From the NCBI RefSeq assembly GCF_002377905.1, contig NZ_DFQS01000059.1, positions 1 to 64,000 on the forward strand: 64,000 bases of DNA, written 5' to 3'. Position 1 is the stretch's first letter. Each line of letters begins with the position of its first letter. Of the stretch, positions 37,657-46,844 are shown piece after piece. Below the pieces are notes generated by a model. That model was not told the origin of the DNA and did not search any database. It saw only the letters and a program-made list of their open reading frames with translations. The position numbers were made by a program, and so were the translations under genes. The stretch is from Psychrobacter sp. UBA3483. GTDB taxonomy: Bacteria; Pseudomonadota; Gammaproteobacteria; Pseudomonadales; Moraxellaceae.

Positions 37657-38553
37657 ATGTCATTATTCCAGCCTTTACCTAATTATAAAGTGACGAGCCG
37701 CGATAAAACTTTGAACTTATCGCAGCCACATATTATGGGGATTTTAAACGTTACACCCGATTCCTTCTCTGATGGCGGACGGTTTAATGCGCTTGATAGT
37801 GCACTTAACCACGCTAAAGAAATGATAAGCGCGGGTGCAACTATTATCGATATCGGCGGCGAGTCTACCCGTCCGAATGCTGCTATTGTCGCAACTAATG
37901 AAGAATTGCAGCGAGTTATACCGGTTGTCAAAGCAATCAGGCAGCAACTTGGTGATGGAGTTTGGTTGTCTATAGACACCAGTAATCCTACCGTTATGCA
38001 GGCAGCTTTTGAGGCGGGCGCTGATATTTGGAATGATGTGCGAGCGCTGAAGCGTGAAGGTGCAGCAGAGATAGCAGCTAAGCTTGATATCCCTATCATG
38101 CTAATGCATATGCGCGGTGAACCGGCGACGATGAATAGTCTTGCTCAGTACGATGATGTGATTAAAGAGGTCAGTGCTGAGCTAGTAGCGCGTATCGCTG
38201 AGGTGACAAGCCTAGGCGTTAAGCGCGAAAAAATCATTATCGATCCAGGTTTTGGCTTTGCAAAAAACTATGAGCATCACTGCGCGTTATTAAGTGAGCT
38301 TGAGCGCTTACAAGATCTTGGATTACCGATGATGTTTGGCATTTCACGCAAGCGTTTTTTAGCCGAAGTGTTGAGCAGAAGCGGAGTAGAAGCGCTTGCT
38401 AATACTCAAGCGCTAGAGCGCGATGCGGTAGGAACAGCGGCCGGGCTCTTTGCGCTACAGCAGGGCGCTAGTATTATTCGCACCCACAATGTCGCTATGA
38501 TGCAGCAAGCGGTGGCATTATGGCAGCAATTATCAACTTATCATCAAGGCTGA
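37657..38553 (+). CDS. folP: Dihydropteroate synthase
   Basis: Condenses p-aminobenzoate with hydroxymethyl-dihydropterin diphosphate in folate synthesis; target of sulfonamides. 298 residues (E. coli 282). Motifs are MGILNVTPDSFSDGGRF (loop 1), IDIGGESTRPNA (loop 2), DTSNPTVMQAAFEAGADIWNDVRAL, LMHMRGEP, IIDPGFGFAKNYEHHCALL, FGISRKRFL and IIRTHNV. It has its own promoter region, because the ftsH terminator precedes it. The usual partner glmM is not next to it. Confidence 0.97.
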   Translation: MSLFQPLPNYKVTSRDKTLNLSQPHIMGILNVTPDSFSDGGRFNALDSALNHAKEMISAGATIIDIGGESTRPNAAIVATNEELQRVIPVVKAIRQQLGDGVWLSIDTSNPTVMQAAFEAGADIWNDVRALKREGAAEIAAKLDIPIMLMHMRGEPATMNSLAQYDDVIKEVSAELVARIAEVTSLGVKREKIIIDPGFGFAKNYEHHCALLSELERLQDLGLPMMFGISRKRFLAEVLSRSGVEALANTQALERDAVGTAAGLFALQQGASIIRTHNVAMMQQAVALWQQLSTYHQG

Positions 38554-38719
38554 TAGGTTAATAGCTTATTATAAACTGGCTGGCTGTAAACTGCCTTTTA
38601 TAAACGCTATCTTTATAAACGGTGCCTTTATAAGCACGGCTGGACCCTATTATTTATTAACCTTACTTTTTATTTAACGACTATTCAGTTAAATACCATT
38701 AAACCTATGGGATATTTTT

Positions 38720-39013
38720 ATGACGATTAGCAATCAATCAGAGCCAAACAAGCAACCAGAACCCACCCTTGAGCAACGCCGTATTATTTATCAAGCACGC
38801 CGCGGATTAAAAGAATTGGACTTTTATATTGACCCCTATATTAAAGAGTTATATTTAACCGCTGACCCGAGTGAACAGGCGACTTTCGCAGAAATGCTGA
38901 CTCATGAAGACCCAGATTTATTGGATTATTTTACCAACCAAAGCCGTCCAGAAAATGCAGCAATATGGGATTTGGTTAATAAAATTAAAACATGGCGTCA
39001 TAGTAAAAGTTAA
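38720..39013 (+). CDS. sdhE: SdhE, flavinator of succinate dehydrogenase (SDH assembly factor 2)
   Basis: 97-residue helical protein; promotes covalent FAD attachment to SdhA and FrdA. It carries the conserved RGxxE motif (RRGLKELDFYIDPYI), followed by the family pattern TFAEMLTHEDPDLLDYF and a C-terminal IWDLVNKIKTWR. About 17 Gln/Glu/Pro-rich residues precede the domain. It is followed 83 bases later by a ygfX-like gene, the same pair as in E. coli. Confidence 0.93.
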   Translation: MTISNQSEPNKQPEPTLEQRRIIYQARRGLKELDFYIDPYIKELYLTADPSEQATFAEMLTHEDPDLLDYFTNQSRPENAAIWDLVNKIKTWRHSKS

Positions 39014-39096
39014 ACGTAACCATTGAAGTGTTTTTACCGTACCAGCCTTTGATATATAAGCTTTGAATACATAAAGTCCTGTTTGGATACCCAGTT

Positions 39097-39555
39097 ATGA
39101 CATTGCTAACTTCCTTACGTATCGACGCGCCGATCCAGCCTGTAAGCCGTATACGTTTGATGTTTCATCTGGTGTTAGCAACTGCGCTGCTGACTTGGGC
39201 AGCACTTGCGTCATTGGCGTTGTGGCAGTATGTAACTGTATTGATTGTAAGTGCCACTGCGCTAAGCTATTTAGCGCTATCGCGACCGATTTTGCTGCAT
39301 TTAAGCCAGCCGCCCTCAAATAAGAGCATTTATCAACATTGGCAACTTCTGATGCGGAGCAGTCGCGGCGATAGCCTTTCGCAGGCTGAGCTTGTAGCGG
39401 TCAGTAGCTATTCTTGGGTGATATGCTTTAAGTTTATCATCAAAGAACCTTATCAGCGCCCTGTATCAGTCGCGATATTTCGGGATCAAGTCAGCGCCGA
39501 GCAATGGCGCAAATTGTCCATTTTAGCCAATAGTGTTTCTGCCAAAACGGCGTAA
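39097..39555 (+). CDS. ygfX: YgfX/CptA-like inner-membrane protein
   Basis: 152 residues. Two hydrophobic segments near the N-terminus (LMFHLVLATALLTWAALASLAL and VTVLIVSATALSYLAL, about 25-65) are followed by a soluble domain. That domain has HWQLLMRSSRGDSLSQAEL, SSYSWVICFKFI and RPVSVAIFRDQVSAEQWRKLSIL. The last element matches the closing D-x-L-S-x-x-x-W-R-x-L-R of YgfX proteins. In E. coli YgfX sits in the membrane and interacts with SdhE; it was first reported as the toxin CptA. Similarity is by pattern and context; identity is low, so the symbol is tentative. Confidence 0.7.
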   Translation: MTLLTSLRIDAPIQPVSRIRLMFHLVLATALLTWAALASLALWQYVTVLIVSATALSYLALSRPILLHLSQPPSNKSIYQHWQLLMRSSRGDSLSQAELVAVSSYSWVICFKFIIKEPYQRPVSVAIFRDQVSAEQWRKLSILANSVSAKTA

Positions 39556-39851
39556 ATAAAGGCCACGTTATTTAAAAACTAAGTGAAAGCCGCGTCATTT
39601 ATATTGTGCACTCCCTTATGTTTTTTCTCCCACTGCTTATTTCTTCCTTTTCATCAATAACTTGAAGCTACATGCCATAACAAAACGTCTATCTAGGCTT
39701 ATTAATGGATTTGCTATAGTAGTCATAAGCGTTAAAATCTTATTTGTCTTATTATTTAAAGATTTGCCATATCGGTGGTGAAGAGCTTTTTAGATGAGTA
39801 AAGAAAATTAGATATTTGACGATAAATTATTCATAATAAAAGGAAGATATC

Positions 39852-40595
39852 ATGAGCTTATTAGGGAATTTAGTCAGTCAAGTCGCGCGCAGTGCCATGG
39901 ATCCAGAGGACAGACAACGCAATCCGGTCAACCAACGTATCAATCCACGCCGTACCGGTGGTTTAGGCGATATATTAGGTAGTGTATTAGGTGGCGGCAC
40001 ACAGACAAGTGGCTACAATCCACAGCAGTATGAGCGCCGCAGTGATAATGGTTTTGGTTTAGATGACATCATCGGCGGGCTTACGGGCGCAAACCAGCGT
40101 GGCGATATGAGCTCAGGCGCGGGTGGACTTGGCGATATTTTAGGCAGCGTCTTAGGTGGTCAGATGGGGGGCGGCCAGATGAGCGGCAGTCAAACCTCGC
40201 GCGCAGGATTTGGTGGTAAAGGCATGCTGATTGCAGCATTGATGCCGATGGTACTCAGTTGGATCAAACGCAATGGTGGTTTAAGTGGCGCTTTATCAAA
40301 AATCACTGGCATGGGCTATGAGAATCAAGCGCGTTCTTGGATGAGTAACCAAGAAGTCAATGATAACCTTGATCCTAATGAGATTACCCGTTTATTTGAT
40401 GAAAGTGAGATTCAGCAGGTAGCGGCGCATACCGGCGCAAATGAGATGGAAGTCCGCCAAGGTCTAGCTGAGCTACTGCCTGAGGTTATGAACCAATTAA
40501 CGCCGAATGGCAATTTGGAAAATGAACCTGAAGCCAACGAAGAGATTGACCAAATTATCAATCAGTTATCAAATCGTTTAGGCACATTAAAGTAA
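39852..40595 (+). CDS. YidB-family (DUF937) protein with Gly-rich N-terminus
   Basis: 247 residues; AAAAGGAAG before the ATG. The N-terminal 120 residues are low-complexity, Gly/Gln/Arg/Ser-rich, with a repeated block GGLGDILGSVLGG (from about residue 37 and again from about 93). The C-terminal 125 residues follow YidB: LSWIKRNGGLSGALSKITGMGYENQARSWMSNQEVNDNLDPNEI, IQQVAAHTGANEMEVRQGLAELLPEVMNQLTPNG and a terminal LSNRLG. The function of YidB/DUF937 proteins is not known. A terminator follows. Confidence 0.82.
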   Translation: MSLLGNLVSQVARSAMDPEDRQRNPVNQRINPRRTGGLGDILGSVLGGGTQTSGYNPQQYERRSDNGFGLDDIIGGLTGANQRGDMSSGAGGLGDILGSVLGGQMGGGQMSGSQTSRAGFGGKGMLIAALMPMVLSWIKRNGGLSGALSKITGMGYENQARSWMSNQEVNDNLDPNEITRLFDESEIQQVAAHTGANEMEVRQGLAELLPEVMNQLTPNGNLENEPEANEEIDQIINQLSNRLGTLK

Positions 40596-40633
40596 AATAA
40601 TTGTGCTTTATAAATCTTCCTTTCCATCATTAA

Positions 40634-40668
40634 ACAAAGAGTGCATATACATGCGCTCTTTTTTTGTT
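40634..40668 (+). terminator. Intrinsic terminator after the YidB-family gene
   Basis: AAAGAG-T-GCA / TGC-G-CTCTTT stem with one G-T wobble, followed by a T-run. Confidence 0.75.
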
Positions 40669-40922
40669 TTAGCTTAGCAAAAATACTTACATTCTAACGC
40701 GATAAAGGCGCAGAATTTTCTATGTGAGTCGAGTGCTAAAAAGATAGATATGTTAAGAACCGTGACTAAGGACACCAAGACGATTTAAATATTTTATGAT
40801 AAAGGTATAATTTATTTAGGGCTACTTCATAGCTTTAATGTTGTAAGCCAGTTGCTTTAAAAAGTCTCATATAAAAAATGCCAGCGATATAAAGGTATAA
40901 GCATTTTATAAGGATATGACCC
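40669..40922. other. Upstream region of the anion symporter gene
   Basis: About 250 AT-rich bases after the terminator with no gene and no repeat of note; a strong ribosome site (AAGGATATG) ends it. Confidence 0.4.
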
Positions 40923-42380
40923 ATGCCATTTAAGCCTATCCAAGCAGCGATTGCCATCTTAGTTGGTTTGATTATCTGGTTTGTTATTCCTGTACCGACA
41001 GGGGTAACACCGGAAGCGTGGCATATGCTGGCTTTATTCATCGCCACCATTGTGGCCATCATCGGTAAAGTCTTGCCCATCGGAGCAATTGCCATTATCG
41101 CCGTTATGTTGGTAGCGCTGACTGGGGTGACTAATGACAGTCCAAAAGACGCCATCGCTGATGCACTATCGAGCTATTCAAGCCCACTGATTTGGCTCAT
41201 CGGTATTGCGGTGATGATATCGCGAGGACTTATAAAAACCGGTCTGGGTCGGCGTATTGCTTATTACTTCATCTCGATCTTTGGGAAGAAAACCATTGGT
41301 GTTGCTTACTCGTTGAGTGCAGCGGAGCTGATGATAGCGCCGATTACACCCTCTAATACCGCTCGTGGTGGCGGGATTATTCACCCCATTATGCGGTCAA
41401 TTGCGCAAAGCTTTCATTCAACGCCAGAAGAAGGCACGCAAAATAAAATCGGTCGTTATCTAGCGATGGTAAATTATCACGCCAACCCGATTACATCCGG
41501 TATGTTTATTACCGCCACCGCACCAAATCCACTGGTCGTAGATTTGGTCAATAAAGCCACCGGGAGTGAGATTCAGCTGTCATGGACGACGTGGGCAGTG
41601 GCGATGTTCATACCAGGGATGCTCTGTTTACTATTGATGCCATTGGTTATTTATCTGATTTATCCGCCCGATGTCAAAGTCACCCCCGATGCCAAACAGT
41701 TTGCCAAAGACAATCTAAGCGAGATGGGGCAGGTGAGCACGCAGGAAAAAATCATGTTGGGTGTCTTTGCCTTGATGCTGATATTGTGGGCCAATATTCC
41801 AGCACTGATTTTTGGTGAGCAATTAAATGTCGATGCGACGACTACTGCTTTTATTGGTTTGACCGCGCTTATACTGACGGGCGTATTAACATGGGATGAT
41901 GTGCTTAAAGAAAAATCAGCATGGGACACCATCATATGGTTTGGGGCTCTGATTATGATGGCGTCTTATCTGAATAAATTGGGCTTGGTTGGCTGGTTCT
42001 CAAGCAACATCGAATCGATGATCGGCGTGATAGGCGTAGGCTGGATTGGCGCTGTGGTGATTTTGACGTTGGTTTATTTGTATATCCATTACTTTTTTGC
42101 CAGTACTACCGCCCATATTACTGCCTTGTTTGCTGCTTTTTATGCAGTAGGGTTAAGCCTAGGCGCGCCGCCGATGTTATATGCGCTTATTTTAGCAGCG
42201 GCGGGCAATATTATGATGACGCTGACCCATTATGCAACAGGTACGGCGCCGGTTATTTTTAACTCGGGTTATGTGACCCTAGGAGAGTGGTGGATTATCG
42301 GCGCCATCATGAGTGTGGTCAATCTTGTGGTATGGATAGGCGCAGGTTTGATTTGGTGGAAACTGCTTGGTTATTATTGA
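40923..42380 (+). CDS. DASS (SLC13/CitT-type) family anion:sodium or antiport transporter
   Basis: Inner-membrane carrier for di- or tricarboxylates. 485 residues with about 12 hydrophobic segments. The family signature is visible as IAPITPSNTARGGGIIHPI (the S-N-T substrate/sodium motif), with the second repeat ASTTAHITALFAAFYAVG and APPMLYALILAAAGNIMMTLTHYATGTAP. The SNTARxGGxI form is typical of CitT/TtdT and plastid 2-oxoglutarate/malate translocators. The substrate cannot be settled from sequence; malate, succinate or citrate are likely. It is convergent with recX. Confidence 0.9.
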   Translation: MPFKPIQAAIAILVGLIIWFVIPVPTGVTPEAWHMLALFIATIVAIIGKVLPIGAIAIIAVMLVALTGVTNDSPKDAIADALSSYSSPLIWLIGIAVMISRGLIKTGLGRRIAYYFISIFGKKTIGVAYSLSAAELMIAPITPSNTARGGGIIHPIMRSIAQSFHSTPEEGTQNKIGRYLAMVNYHANPITSGMFITATAPNPLVVDLVNKATGSEIQLSWTTWAVAMFIPGMLCLLLMPLVIYLIYPPDVKVTPDAKQFAKDNLSEMGQVSTQEKIMLGVFALMLILWANIPALIFGEQLNVDATTTAFIGLTALILTGVLTWDDVLKEKSAWDTIIWFGALIMMASYLNKLGLVGWFSSNIESMIGVIGVGWIGAVVILTLVYLYIHYFFASTTAHITALFAAFYAVGLSLGAPPMLYALILAAAGNIMMTLTHYATGTAPVIFNSGYVTLGEWWIIGAIMSVVNLVVWIGAGLIWWKLLGYY

Positions 42381-42436
42381 TAAATAGACTGACTATATTA
42401 TGAATGATAAATAATGAAAGAGATCACCCAGATGGG

Positions 42437-43507
42437 TTAGAAGCGCTCGTCCAAGGTATCTAGAGTGTAGTTTAAAGCCTCAAAGCAAATATTGGTATTA
42501 AAACCGCGGTATTGTAAAAACCGTAGCTGGCGTGCTTTGTCTTTTTGCTCAGTTGGAACGTCATCGCCATATTTTTTGGTACGGGCGGTGACGGCAAGTT
42601 TTAGCCAATCGACGCCTTCGATCAAGTTATCGGCATCATCATCGATAAATTCGCTAAACTCTTCCGATTCGGCATTCGCCATGTCGATGAGCTCATCAAT
42701 ATTGCCGGGCATGGCAATTTTTTTATGATAGAACTCCTGCTTAATACGAGCGCGTCCGCGCCCTTTACGGATGTTTTCTCGTATCAACATAAGCGTGGTA
42801 CGGTAATCGCTTTGATAGCCTTTTTCTGCAAACTCATCAAGTAGGGCGTCGATTTTGTCTGAGTCTTGCTCTTTGTCTAGCAGCTTTTGTTTCAGCTCAG
42901 CTTTGCCGTATTCACGGCGTGACAAATAATAAAATGCCAACCAGCGCAAACGGCTTTCGGCTTTGATGGCGTCGATATCCGCTTGACGTTGCTCAGGCGT
43001 ACGCAAATAGGCCTTAAGCGCCGCGGGTAAATTATCTGTTTGGTTATTGGCTTGATGGTTTAATTCACTATGACCGTTAGCAGTGTTGCTATCCGTATGG
43101 TCATTATCTTCGCTACTATGAACATCGTGTTTGACCTCGGCAAGTAGCTGTTTAATGCTTTGAGCTTCTAGTGGCTGATAGGCAGGTACGTCACTAGGCT
43201 CATGAATGAAATTTGCCGCTGGATGAAAGTTTTTTTTGCGCTTTTTGTTTTTAGAAGGTTTTTTATTATAAGAGGAAGGTGAGACAAGCGAGTCTATGTC
43301 CGTTACAACATCGTCCTGTGAAGGTGTTGCTTCCTTTTTTGTATAAGTCGTACGTTTAGCCGTTTTTCTAGGCTTGTCTTGATAGGAGCTCTGAGAATGT
43401 TTGAAAGACTCAGAGGATTTGATAGGTTTTTTGGCTTTGATAGTAGGACTACTCGCTGAATCGGCTTCCGACTCAGCGAGTATTTCAGCTAAGGTTTTAA
43501 TTTTCAT
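42437..43507 (-). CDS. recX: Regulatory protein RecX with long N-terminal extension
   Basis: Modulator of RecA filaments. 356 residues, more than twice the usual 150-170. The RecX domain occupies about residues 185-356: SRLRWLAFYYLSRREYGKAELKQKL, then FAEKGYQSDYRTTLMLIRENIRKGRGRARIKQEFYHK and a third repeat ending RQLRFLQYRGFNTNICFEAL. The first about 180 residues are Lys/Ser/His/Asn/Asp-rich, with a basic block (KKPSKNKKRKKNFHP) followed by an acidic one; they appear disordered. The start lies 30 bases after the recA stop on the same strand, so the two are cotranscribed. Confidence 0.93.
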   Translation of the reverse strand: MKIKTLAEILAESEADSASSPTIKAKKPIKSSESFKHSQSSYQDKPRKTAKRTTYTKKEATPSQDDVVTDIDSLVSPSSYNKKPSKNKKRKKNFHPAANFIHEPSDVPAYQPLEAQSIKQLLAEVKHDVHSSEDNDHTDSNTANGHSELNHQANNQTDNLPAALKAYLRTPEQRQADIDAIKAESRLRWLAFYYLSRREYGKAELKQKLLDKEQDSDKIDALLDEFAEKGYQSDYRTTLMLIRENIRKGRGRARIKQEFYHKKIAMPGNIDELIDMANAESEEFSEFIDDDADNLIEGVDWLKLAVTARTKKYGDDVPTEQKDKARQLRFLQYRGFNTNICFEALNYTLDTLDERF

Positions 43508-43537
43508 AATAAGTCATAGTGATTCATCACCAAACGT

Positions 43538-44596
43538 TTATTGCATTGGTTCAGGAGGCATCTCTTCGTCGCTATTAGCCTCGTCTGGGGTGTTTTTTGG
43601 CACACCTGTACCTAGCTTTTCAGCACGAATTTTAGCTTCAATTTCTTCTGCAATCGCAGGATTTTCTTTTAAAAACAGTACCGAATTGGCTTTACCTTGG
43701 CCGATTTTTTCATCGCCATAGCTGTACCAAGAGCCTGCTTTGCCAACTGCGCCAATCTCAACGCCCAAATCAATCACTTCCGCTAAGTGGTTGGTACCTT
43801 CACCGTAAGTGATTTCAAATTCAGCTTGGCGGAATGGCGGCGCCATCTTATTTTTGATGACTTTGACACGGGTTTGGTTACCGATAATCTCATCGCCATT
43901 TTTCACCGCCCCGATACGGCGGATATCCATACGTACCGACGCATAGAATTTTAGTGCATTACCACCGGTCGTGGTCTCAGGGCTACCAAACATCACGCCG
44001 ATTTTCATACGAATCTGGTTGATAAAGACCACCATACAGTTCGAGCGTTTGGCATTACCGGTAATTTTACGCAGCGCTTGGCTCATCAAACGTGCTTGCA
44101 GACCCATGTGTGAGTCGCCCATTTCACCTTCGATTTCTGCTCGCGGCGTTAGCGCTGCGACGGAGTCGATGACAATCATATCAACTGCCCCTGAGCGCAC
44201 TAACATATCGGTAATCTCAAGTGCTTGCTCGCCATTGTCTGGCTGTGAAACGAGTAAATCGTCGGTATTTACCCCAAGTTTACGGGCATAAACTGGGTCA
44301 AGGGCGTGCTCGGCATCGATAAAGGCACAAACGCCGCCTTGCTTTTGGCATTCTGCAATCGCTTGTAAGGTCATGGTGGTTTTACCAGAGCTTTCAGGAC
44401 CGTAAATCTCAACGATACGACCTTTTGGTAGACCGCCAATACCAAGCGCGATATCTAGACCCAATGAGCCTGTAGAGACCACATCGGCGTCAAGCGTGGC
44501 TGAGTCGTCACCAAGATGCATAATGGTGTTTTTACCAAATTGCTTTTCAATTTGACCAAGGGCGGCTTTGAGGGCTTTGGCTTTATTTTCGTCCAT
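43538..44596 (-). CDS. recA: Recombinase RecA
   Basis: DNA strand exchange and SOS coprotease. 352 residues (E. coli 353). Landmarks are Walker [10 protein letters not shown] (66-74), [22 protein letters not shown], the QALRKITGN and [42 protein letters not shown] elements (L2 loop), and an acidic C-terminal tail ([12 protein letters not shown]). The start has an AAGGAGTCC ribosome site. No E. coli-type LexA box (CTGT-N8-ACAG) was seen upstream, consistent with the absence of LexA in Acinetobacter and relatives. recX follows after 30 bases. Confidence 0.98.
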   Translation of the reverse strand: MDENKAKALKAALGQIEKQFGKNTIMHLGDDSATLDADVVSTGSLGLDIALGIGGLPKGRIVEIYGPESSGKTTMTLQAIAECQKQGGVCAFIDAEHALDPVYARKLGVNTDDLLVSQPDNGEQALEITDMLVRSGAVDMIVIDSVAALTPRAEIEGEMGDSHMGLQARLMSQALRKITGNAKRSNCMVVFINQIRMKIGVMFGSPETTTGGNALKFYASVRMDIRRIGAVKNGDEIIGNQTRVKVIKNKMAPPFRQAEFEITYGEGTNHLAEVIDLGVEIGAVGKAGSWYSYGDEKIGQGKANSVLFLKENPAIAEEIEAKIRAEKLGTGVPKNTPDEANSDEEMPPEPMQ

Positions 44597-44784
44597 GTAG
44601 GACTCCTTGTGAAGAATAATAAATATAAAATGGTCTAGTTAATGTAGAACGTGGCATTTAAAACGATAGCTTTAAAACGTTTGTTAAATAACGGCTTGCT
44701 CAGTGAAATCACTCACGACTTTCATCATCAGTAAAGGTTACGTTTAGCAAGTTTGAGGTAGATGGTTATATTGGGTTGAAGACA

Positions 44785-44803
44785 GTGATATCGAATATAT
44801 CAC
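44785..44803. promoter_or_regulatory. Interrupted palindrome upstream of recA
   Basis: GTGATAT-CGAAT-ATATCAC, about 190 bases before the recA start on the reverse strand. A possible regulator site; no known SOS operator matches it. Confidence 0.3.
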
Positions 44804-45106
44804 CTTACTATACAGTAAAATCGAATCACGAGAAAAGCAAAAAAAAGTTCATAGATGCTAATGCTCATTTGCCATAACGATGGCTGTAGGGTTATCTTTG
44901 CGGTACGTATCGCGCTATCCTGATTTATATCACTGTTGTTTAGATAAGGCTATTATAACAAAAACCAAGTTGAAGATTTAGGGCGTAAAGAGGCTAAACG
45001 ACAGTGAGTGTCGCCTATTATTGTCCTGCTTTTATTATAAAATAGTCATGCTTTGCCATATGGTTTTAAACTTGATAACCGGATGATTTGTCAATAGTTT
45101 TATAAG

Positions 45107-45115
45107 TTGTCCACA
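45107..45115 (+). promoter_or_regulatory. Near-consensus DnaA box
   Basis: TTGTCCACA differs from the consensus TTATNCACA at one position; it lies on the left side of the AT-rich stretch. Confidence 0.45.
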
Positions 45116-45312
45116 ATAAAAAAGTATGTTTATTTTTGGGTTGTGAAACATCCATGAGGTTTAAATAAATTTGAAAAAAATTAAAAATATATTATTTTAC
45201 TTTCAAATACCATGTAAGTTATTGATTTTTATAGTCTTATAAATTGTATAAAAAATGAACGATTTTACCTAACCCTTTAAGCTATCTAGGAAAATACTTG
45301 TCAAGTGGCGAC

Positions 45313-45333
45313 TTATACACAGGGTTATCCACA
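45313..45333 (+). promoter_or_regulatory. Two tandem consensus DnaA boxes
   Basis: TTATACACA (45313-45321) and TTATCCACA (45325-45333), both perfect matches to TTATNCACA, same orientation, 12 bases apart start to start, on the right side of the AT-rich stretch. Confidence 0.65.
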
Positions 45334-45604
45334 GCTTATGGGGAGAACTCACCAAACCCTTATATTGCCGATGTTTGCGCCGCCATGAAATCTTAGGTAT
45401 AGATCAAATATCGATGGTTTCTATTTTTGCAACTTTAAATTTAAGAAAAGAATTGCCTTGTTACGGCTATGTTTCACATAATGCGTACAGCGATAAAGCA
45501 ATCAATAATAGGTTTGAATACTCTGCTATTTTAAAGAAAACACGCCACGCCTTATATGTCAAGGGCTATGCTAAGAGTCGCCAAACGCAGAAAAATGAAC
45601 GGGT

Positions 45605-45642
45605 ATAAAAAACGGCTAAGTACCTTATCAGTATCTTAGCCG
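45605..45642 (-). terminator. Intrinsic terminator after trmB
   Basis: Reverse strand: CGGCTAAG...CTTAGCCG followed by TTTTTTATAC, 36 bases beyond the trmB stop. Confidence 0.85.
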
Positions 45643-45678
45643 CTATGGTGCAGGAATGCTAGGGTTACGCTACCCAGC

Positions 45679-46539
45679 CTAATCCTTGATATAGATTAAA
45701 TCCCAAACGCCATGGCCGCGCTCTAATCCGCGGCGCTCAAACTTAGTCATTGGACGAAAGTCAGGACGGTCGGTGAAATTACCTGCGCCTGCTTGATTGG
45801 TCAGTCCAGCAAAAGCATCTAAAACCTCAACCATCCAAAAGGCATAATGTTCCCAGTCAGTCGCCGTATGGAACCAACCGCCTTGCTTTAAGCTGCGCGT
45901 AACAATCGCCATACGCTCAGGGCTGACAAAACGGCGTTTGTAGTGACGCTTTTTTTGCCATGGGTCAGGGAAGTAAAGCTGAATGCGGTCGATATGATTT
46001 TCTGGTAATTGCTTGAGCAATTGAATGGCATCGCCGTTGATGATTTTGACGTTGGTTAACCCTTGCGTCCCTGCCATGTACGCGCATTTACCGATACCTG
46101 GCTCATGAACTTCGACGCCAACGAAATTGCGCGTTGGCTCTGCTGCGGCCATCTCGATAAATGAATCGCCTAGGCCAAAACCAATCTCTAGCGTCAGTGG
46201 CGCGTCACTGCCATTAGGGCTGTCTGCAAATAACGCGCGTAAATTGTTAATACCATCAAGATTGCCGTCACCGAAACTGTTATTGACCAAGTAATGCGCA
46301 AATTCTGGCGCAGTCAATGCCAGTTCGGCATTTTTATTCATGTGCGTACGGCGTTTCATAAAGGTGTTAACGATACGAATATGCTTGTCCGTTGCCTCTT
46401 CAGTCTGACTGTTGGCATCGGCTTTAACGCTAGAGACCGTTGGCATGTCTGTGTTCATGGTATCAGTGGTATTAGGATTTTTCGCATCAGTAGTATCATG
46501 ACTACTATTGATATCATTGTGTTTGGGATGTTGACTCAT
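45679..46539 (-). CDS. trmB: tRNA (guanine-N7-)-methyltransferase TrmB
   Basis: SAM-dependent methylation of G46 in tRNA. 286 residues (E. coli 239). The catalytic part starts near residue 47 ([16 protein letters not shown]). It continues with [17 protein letters not shown] (SAM motif), [43 protein letters not shown] (the family PDPWxKxRHxKRR motif) and [14 protein letters not shown]. About 45 Asp/Asn/Thr-rich residues at the N-terminus look disordered. It is monocistronic, with its own terminator. Confidence 0.96.
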   Translation of the reverse strand: MSQHPKHNDINSSHDTTDAKNPNTTDTMNTDMPTVSSVKADANSQTEEATDKHIRIVNTFMKRRTHMNKNAELALTAPEFAHYLVNNSFGDGNLDGINNLRALFADSPNGSDAPLTLEIGFGLGDSFIEMAAAEPTRNFVGVEVHEPGIGKCAYMAGTQGLTNVKIINGDAIQLLKQLPENHIDRIQLYFPDPWQKKRHYKRRFVSPERMAIVTRSLKQGGWFHTATDWEHYAFWMVEVLDAFAGLTNQAGAGNFTDRPDFRPMTKFERRGLERGHGVWDLIYIKD

Positions 46540-46844
46540 AGGATTAACAAGGCTTAATTAGGTGGGTAAAGTTGCCTCATTATAAGTGAAATCGTGACCA
46601 CTGTGAACGCACAATCCAATTTTAGCGTGCCTGCCATCATTTTTATATATTTATACGCGGTTTGTGTATACAGGTTTCATATATATGGGTTTTCTACGCA
46701 GGGCTTTTGGCGTTATCATGTAGCAAGTGTTGTTTGAAAATAATGGTTTGAAAATAACCACTTAATAAGAATCGTTGGATAAAAAAACGATATATAAATC
46801 CGCGCGTTAACATTTATGCTTAATAATAAGTAAGGCTTGTCACC
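46540..46844. other. Divergent region trmB / DUF2628 gene
   Basis: 305 bases without a gene; AT-rich with no clear repeat or hairpin. Promoters for both directions are expected. Confidence 0.4.

Larger units (their letters stand above)
44597..45678. other. Long recA-trmB gap with DnaA boxes and an AT-rich stretch
   Basis: 1,082 bases without a convincing gene. A 77-codon frame at 45375-45608 lacks a ribosome site and has no recognisable content. The gap holds an interrupted palindrome (44785-44803), a near-consensus DnaA box (45107-45115), about 150 very AT-rich bases (45130-45280), two consensus DnaA boxes (45313-45333) and the trmB terminator (45605-45642). Confidence 0.55.

Noticed and set aside
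39097..39555. Calling sdhE-ygfX a toxin-antitoxin system
   Set aside because: The toxin role reported for E. coli is disputed and SdhE has an established metabolic role; reported as a conserved pair instead.
45107..45333. Calling the DnaA-box region the chromosomal origin oriC
   Set aside because: Gene directions around it are opposite to expectation and no dnaA/dnaN/rpmH cluster is near; kept as a DnaA-box site only.
45375..45608. 77-codon forward frame between the DnaA boxes and the trmB terminator
   Set aside because: No ribosome site before its ATG, mixed composition without any recognisable feature, and it starts within the regulatory region. Treated as chance, though conservation was not testable.
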